The notes beneath the pieces were generated by a model. That model was not told the origin of the DNA. It saw only the letters and a list, made by a program, of their open reading frames with translations, and searched no databases. 64,000 bases of DNA. Origin: Tritrichomonas musculus (lineage: Eukaryota; Parabasalia; Tritrichomonadida; Tritrichomonadidae). The position numbers and the translations under genes were made by a program. The stretch spans positions 1,426,001 to 1,490,000 of the forward strand of contig JAPFFF010000018.1 of the NCBI GenBank assembly GCA_039105265.1, given 5' to 3'. This document shows, one piece after another, positions 61,115 through 64,000 of this stretch. The first letter of the stretch is position 1. Each line of letters opens with the position of its first letter.

Positions 61115-63121
61115 TCAATTAGAGTCCTCATCACTATCAAAAGAAGAAACAGATATATCATTTTTATCGGAGCTTATTTTTTTATCATTATTATTTTCAT
61201 CTTCAGAAATCGAATCATTTGCTGTGTATTCAATGTTATCCTTCTCATTAAATGACGACATTTGCTTTTTTGATGAAGATTTATCAATATTTAAATCTTT
61301 CAAATTTAATTGCTTATAAACGAGATTATAGTAAAACCCTTTTAATTGAATCAGATCGTTATGACTTCCACTTTCTTTTATTTCGCCAGAATCGAAAACA
61401 TAAATTATATCAGCATTTTTAATTGTACTTAATCTATGAGCCACAACTAATGAAGTACGATTTTTCATAACTTTATTCAAAGCGAGTTGAACTTTTTTCT
61501 CACTTCCAGCGTCTAGAGCAGATGTTGCTTCGTCGGTCATTAATATAACTGGATTGCGAATGACAGCTCTAGCGATAGCGATTCTTTGTCTTTGGCCACC
61601 ACTTAATGAGGAACCTTTTTCGCCTACAATCGTATTGAATCCTTTCGCTAATCTTTCTATAAATTTTTTAGCATTCGCAATTTCCGCTGATGCTAAAATT
61701 TCTTCATCACTTGCATCTTTTTTTCCATACAAAATGTTTTCTTTAATGGATTTATTGAATAAAATCGGTTCTTGAGAAACTAGCCCGATCATTTTATGAA
61801 TCCAACGAGGATCAAGCGTTGTGATGTCAATTCCATCAAAGAAAATGGAACCTTCTGTAGCATCATAAAATCTTTCAATTAATTGAACACAAGTTGACTT
61901 TCCACTTCCAGAATGGCCAACTAAGGCTCCCATTTGGCCTGGTTTTATTTTAAATGAAACATTCTTCAGAACATATGTATCTCTTGTAGGATATTTAAAT
62001 GAAACATTTCGAAATTCAATTTCGCCTTTAAAATGGTCAATTGTTTGTCCACCTTCAAACTGGATTTGTGGCTCATATTCAGTGAGTTTGATGATCCTAG
62101 CACCTGACTCAATTGCTTTCTCTTCACTATCCCCACTCTGTGTCAAACCGATAACCGCCATTGATCCGTTCATTAAAAATCCGAAAACTGAGAAGAGATC
62201 TCCAATTTCCATTCCATCTGTGTGTCTATCTACCATCGTAGCTAAGTAATAAATATTGCCAAGGATAGATCCCCAAATAACAATCATGCATGAGATCATT
62301 AAACATGTGATAATTAAAGATGCATTTTTTTCATGGTTTTGGCTGAGTTTGTTCATTTCATGAAATCTTGATATTTCTAAATCTTCTCTATTGAATGCTC
62401 TAACCGTTCGTATTGATGAAATTGCTTCTTCGGCAATTGTCATTTCCTTTGTGAGATACTGAAATTTTAATTTCATTTGTTTTCCTATAAATGGAAAGAA
62501 AACCATTACAATTAAAATAATAACTACTAAAGTGGCTGTGAAGATTAATCCAATCTTCCAACTATATACATAAGATCCGATAATTCCACCAAGGAATGTT
62601 GAAAGATTTGAGATTTGTATTCCTTTGACTGGCCCAAATGAATCCTGCACTTTCTGAGCATCTTCGGATAATAATGTTAAAATCCCTCCTATTGAATTGA
62701 TGTCGAAAAATGTCACTTCTGTATGCATCAACTTATTAAATAGATCTTTTCTAATTAGTATTGATAATTCTGAACCACATTGCATCCAACAATATGAATC
62801 AATATATTTGCAAATTCCAGTTAACACAGCAGAACCTAATAAAATCATTGAATAAATGAACGCTTTGTGTAATGCATCATAAGTAGGATCTTGATATCCT
62901 CTAATTAAAACTGTGAGTAATTTCCCAGTAATGATAAACAATGCAATTGTTGGAAGACCAAGAAGAACTGATGGTAATATAGCAATTCTTGCATGAATTG
63001 ATTTAAAAAGAAGAGAATAAATTCTCCCTTTTGATACCTTTAACTCATCTTCTGTTAATCTGCTTTGCTTACTTGGAAGACTTGAATATGAGTATTCTGA
63101 GTTTCTTTTGATTTCAGACAT
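61115..63121 (-). CDS. ABCB-type half transporter (one membrane domain, one ATPase domain)
   Basis: 668 residues. The six-helix exporter membrane domain spans about 45-330, with IRKDLFNKLMHTEVTFFD and the ISSIRTVRAFNRE coupling region typical of TAP and P-glycoprotein relatives. The ATPase domain is complete: Walker A GHSGSGKST (402-410), Q-loop Gln450 (LVSQEPILF), signature LSGGQRQR (506-513), Walker B VILMTDE with Glu531, D-loop SALD, H-loop His562. It should form an active homodimer or heterodimer that exports lipids, peptides or drugs. No mitochondrial presequence is obvious. The last 60 residues are Ser/Asp/Asn-rich. Which ABCB subgroup it belongs to is not clear by eye. Confidence 0.95.
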   Translation of the reverse strand: MSEIKRNSEYSYSSLPSKQSRLTEDELKVSKGRIYSLLFKSIHARIAILPSVLLGLPTIALFIITGKLLTVLIRGYQDPTYDALHKAFIYSMILLGSAVLTGICKYIDSYCWMQCGSELSILIRKDLFNKLMHTEVTFFDINSIGGILTLLSEDAQKVQDSFGPVKGIQISNLSTFLGGIIGSYVYSWKIGLIFTATLVVIILIVMVFFPFIGKQMKLKFQYLTKEMTIAEEAISSIRTVRAFNREDLEISRFHEMNKLSQNHEKNASLIITCLMISCMIVIWGSILGNIYYLATMVDRHTDGMEIGDLFSVFGFLMNGSMAVIGLTQSGDSEEKAIESGARIIKLTEYEPQIQFEGGQTIDHFKGEIEFRNVSFKYPTRDTYVLKNVSFKIKPGQMGALVGHSGSGKSTCVQLIERFYDATEGSIFFDGIDITTLDPRWIHKMIGLVSQEPILFNKSIKENILYGKKDASDEEILASAEIANAKKFIERLAKGFNTIVGEKGSSLSGGQRQRIAIARAVIRNPVILMTDEATSALDAGSEKKVQLALNKVMKNRTSLVVAHRLSTIKNADIIYVFDSGEIKESGSHNDLIQLKGFYYNLVYKQLNLKDLNIDKSSSKKQMSSFNEKDNIEYTANDSISEDENNNDKKISSDKNDISVSSFDSDEDSN

Positions 63122-64000
63122 TAATCAAAATGATATCAACGCTAGATCATTTGATTTTGACTGCATGGATAGAGTCAACTAATTCAAAAAAAGCCATTTC
63201 ACTTCATAAAAATTTCCCACAAAAATTCAATGTACCGTACTTTTTCATTTTCTATGAAAATTTGGTCAAATAAAATTTGAAATATTTCGGTATTTATGTA
63301 TAATTTCACATTAACTATTTGATATTTTAAAACAATGTTTTTAAATATGATATAGTTATTAATAATTAATAGATTTCATTTGTATTTTTATATATAAGTT
63401 AATATACATGAAAGTGGAATGGGTCTTTGTGAATTTTAAGGTATTATTCTTTAATCTATTTGAAAATCATTTTTTGATTCAACTATATTTGTGATTATTG
63501 AATAATTTATCATTATTCATATTATTATTATTGGGGTTAAAAAGAAACCAAAGCATTATATAAAGCAAATAGTAGTATCGTTTAAATATGCATTTGTGAA
63601 ATGTTTGTTTTGTAATGCATGAAATCTTTTTCGAAATTTCTAGTTGATTTAAAAATCTTTTCATCTTGGGAATAAAAATCATTTATTTTTAATGTTCATT
63701 CTTTACATTTATGCCTTTGTTTTTATTAATTCTTTTATGGTCATTATAAAGTTTTATTTTGATTTTTCATTTTCAGAAAAATAATTTGAATGCAATAAAC
63801 AAAAAATTGAGATGGAACTCTGAAAATGTTGTTCACTTTTGAAATTTGAATTGTCGGATTAAATATTCAGAAATTAGATTTTATTGGAAAATATCTATCT
63901 TTAGTTAATATTTCCTATTTTTTAAATAATATATTTATCTTTTTATTTTATTAACATTATAAAAATAAATTTATAATAATAATTATGAATAAATTAATTG
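63122..64000. other. Intergenic to the right edge, 880 bases
   Basis: AT-rich. The minus-strand open frame 63479-63682 is Asn/Lys/Phe-rich and looks like chance. No repeat or RNA gene recognised. Confidence 0.6.

Noticed and set aside
63479-63682. Minus-strand frame of 67 codons near the right edge
   Set aside because: Rich in Asn, Lys, Phe and Ile as expected of random AT-rich DNA; no motif.
1-64000. tRNA, rRNA and retroelement or virus-like genes
   Set aside because: No B-box-like GTTCGANTCC, no rRNA signature, and no reverse transcriptase, integrase, capsid or polymerase B motif was seen on either strand.

Overview
The window looks like nuclear DNA of a flagellated parabasalid protist, most probably Tritrichomonas (T. 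foetus or a close relative). The evidence is AT-rich intergenic DNA with long A or T runs, almost complete lack of introns (two dynein heavy-chain genes of more than 12 kb run as single open frames), a BspA-like leucine-rich repeat protein and a large coiled-coil protein of trichomonad type, short 5' leaders with TCA-type initiators, and a standard code with TGA used as a stop. The species call is inference; no rRNA or tRNA was seen.

Layout. 1-2.3 kb: a decayed Tc1/mariner transposase and a complete-looking mariner-type MITE with TA target duplications. 2.3-9.3 kb, plus strand: a VPS9-like protein with a CaaX end, a coiled-coil protein and a CK1-family kinase. 9.5-23.6 kb: a KATNIP-like (DUF4457) gene head to head with a single-headed axonemal dynein heavy chain whose AAA1 Walker B is destroyed. 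23.6-25.5 kb: a possible 78-residue gene and nested fold-back repeats. 25.5-34.9 kb: an AP beta-adaptin, an Rpn12-like proteasome lid subunit, a BspA-like protein and a MAK/ICK-type kinase. 34.9-36.7 kb: a GC-richer island that may be a tiny intron-containing gene or a structured RNA, an Orc1/Cdc6-like ATPase, and a 102-base hairpin flanked by 9-10 base direct repeats (Mutator-like). 36.7-49.3 kb: a second axonemal dynein heavy chain with a canonical AAA1. 49.6-63.1 kb, all minus strand: Trm7-type methyltransferase, a Gln/Pro-rich protein, a tail-anchored tandem-repeat protein, a divergent PRMT, an Efm7-type methyltransferase, an unknown coiled-coil protein and a half-size ABCB transporter.

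The clearest functional theme is the flagellum: two dynein heavy chains, a KATNIP-like protein and a MAK/ICK-type kinase (a family known to control cilium length). Other genes are housekeeping: AP-complex trafficking, proteasome lid, tRNA and eEF1A modification, replication-type ATPase and transport. The most unusual points are a dynein heavy chain with a dead-looking AAA1, a PRMT that has lost its catalytic double-glutamate loop, the CaaX-tailed VPS9-like protein, three separate short inverted-repeat element families, and the small island near 35.1 kb.
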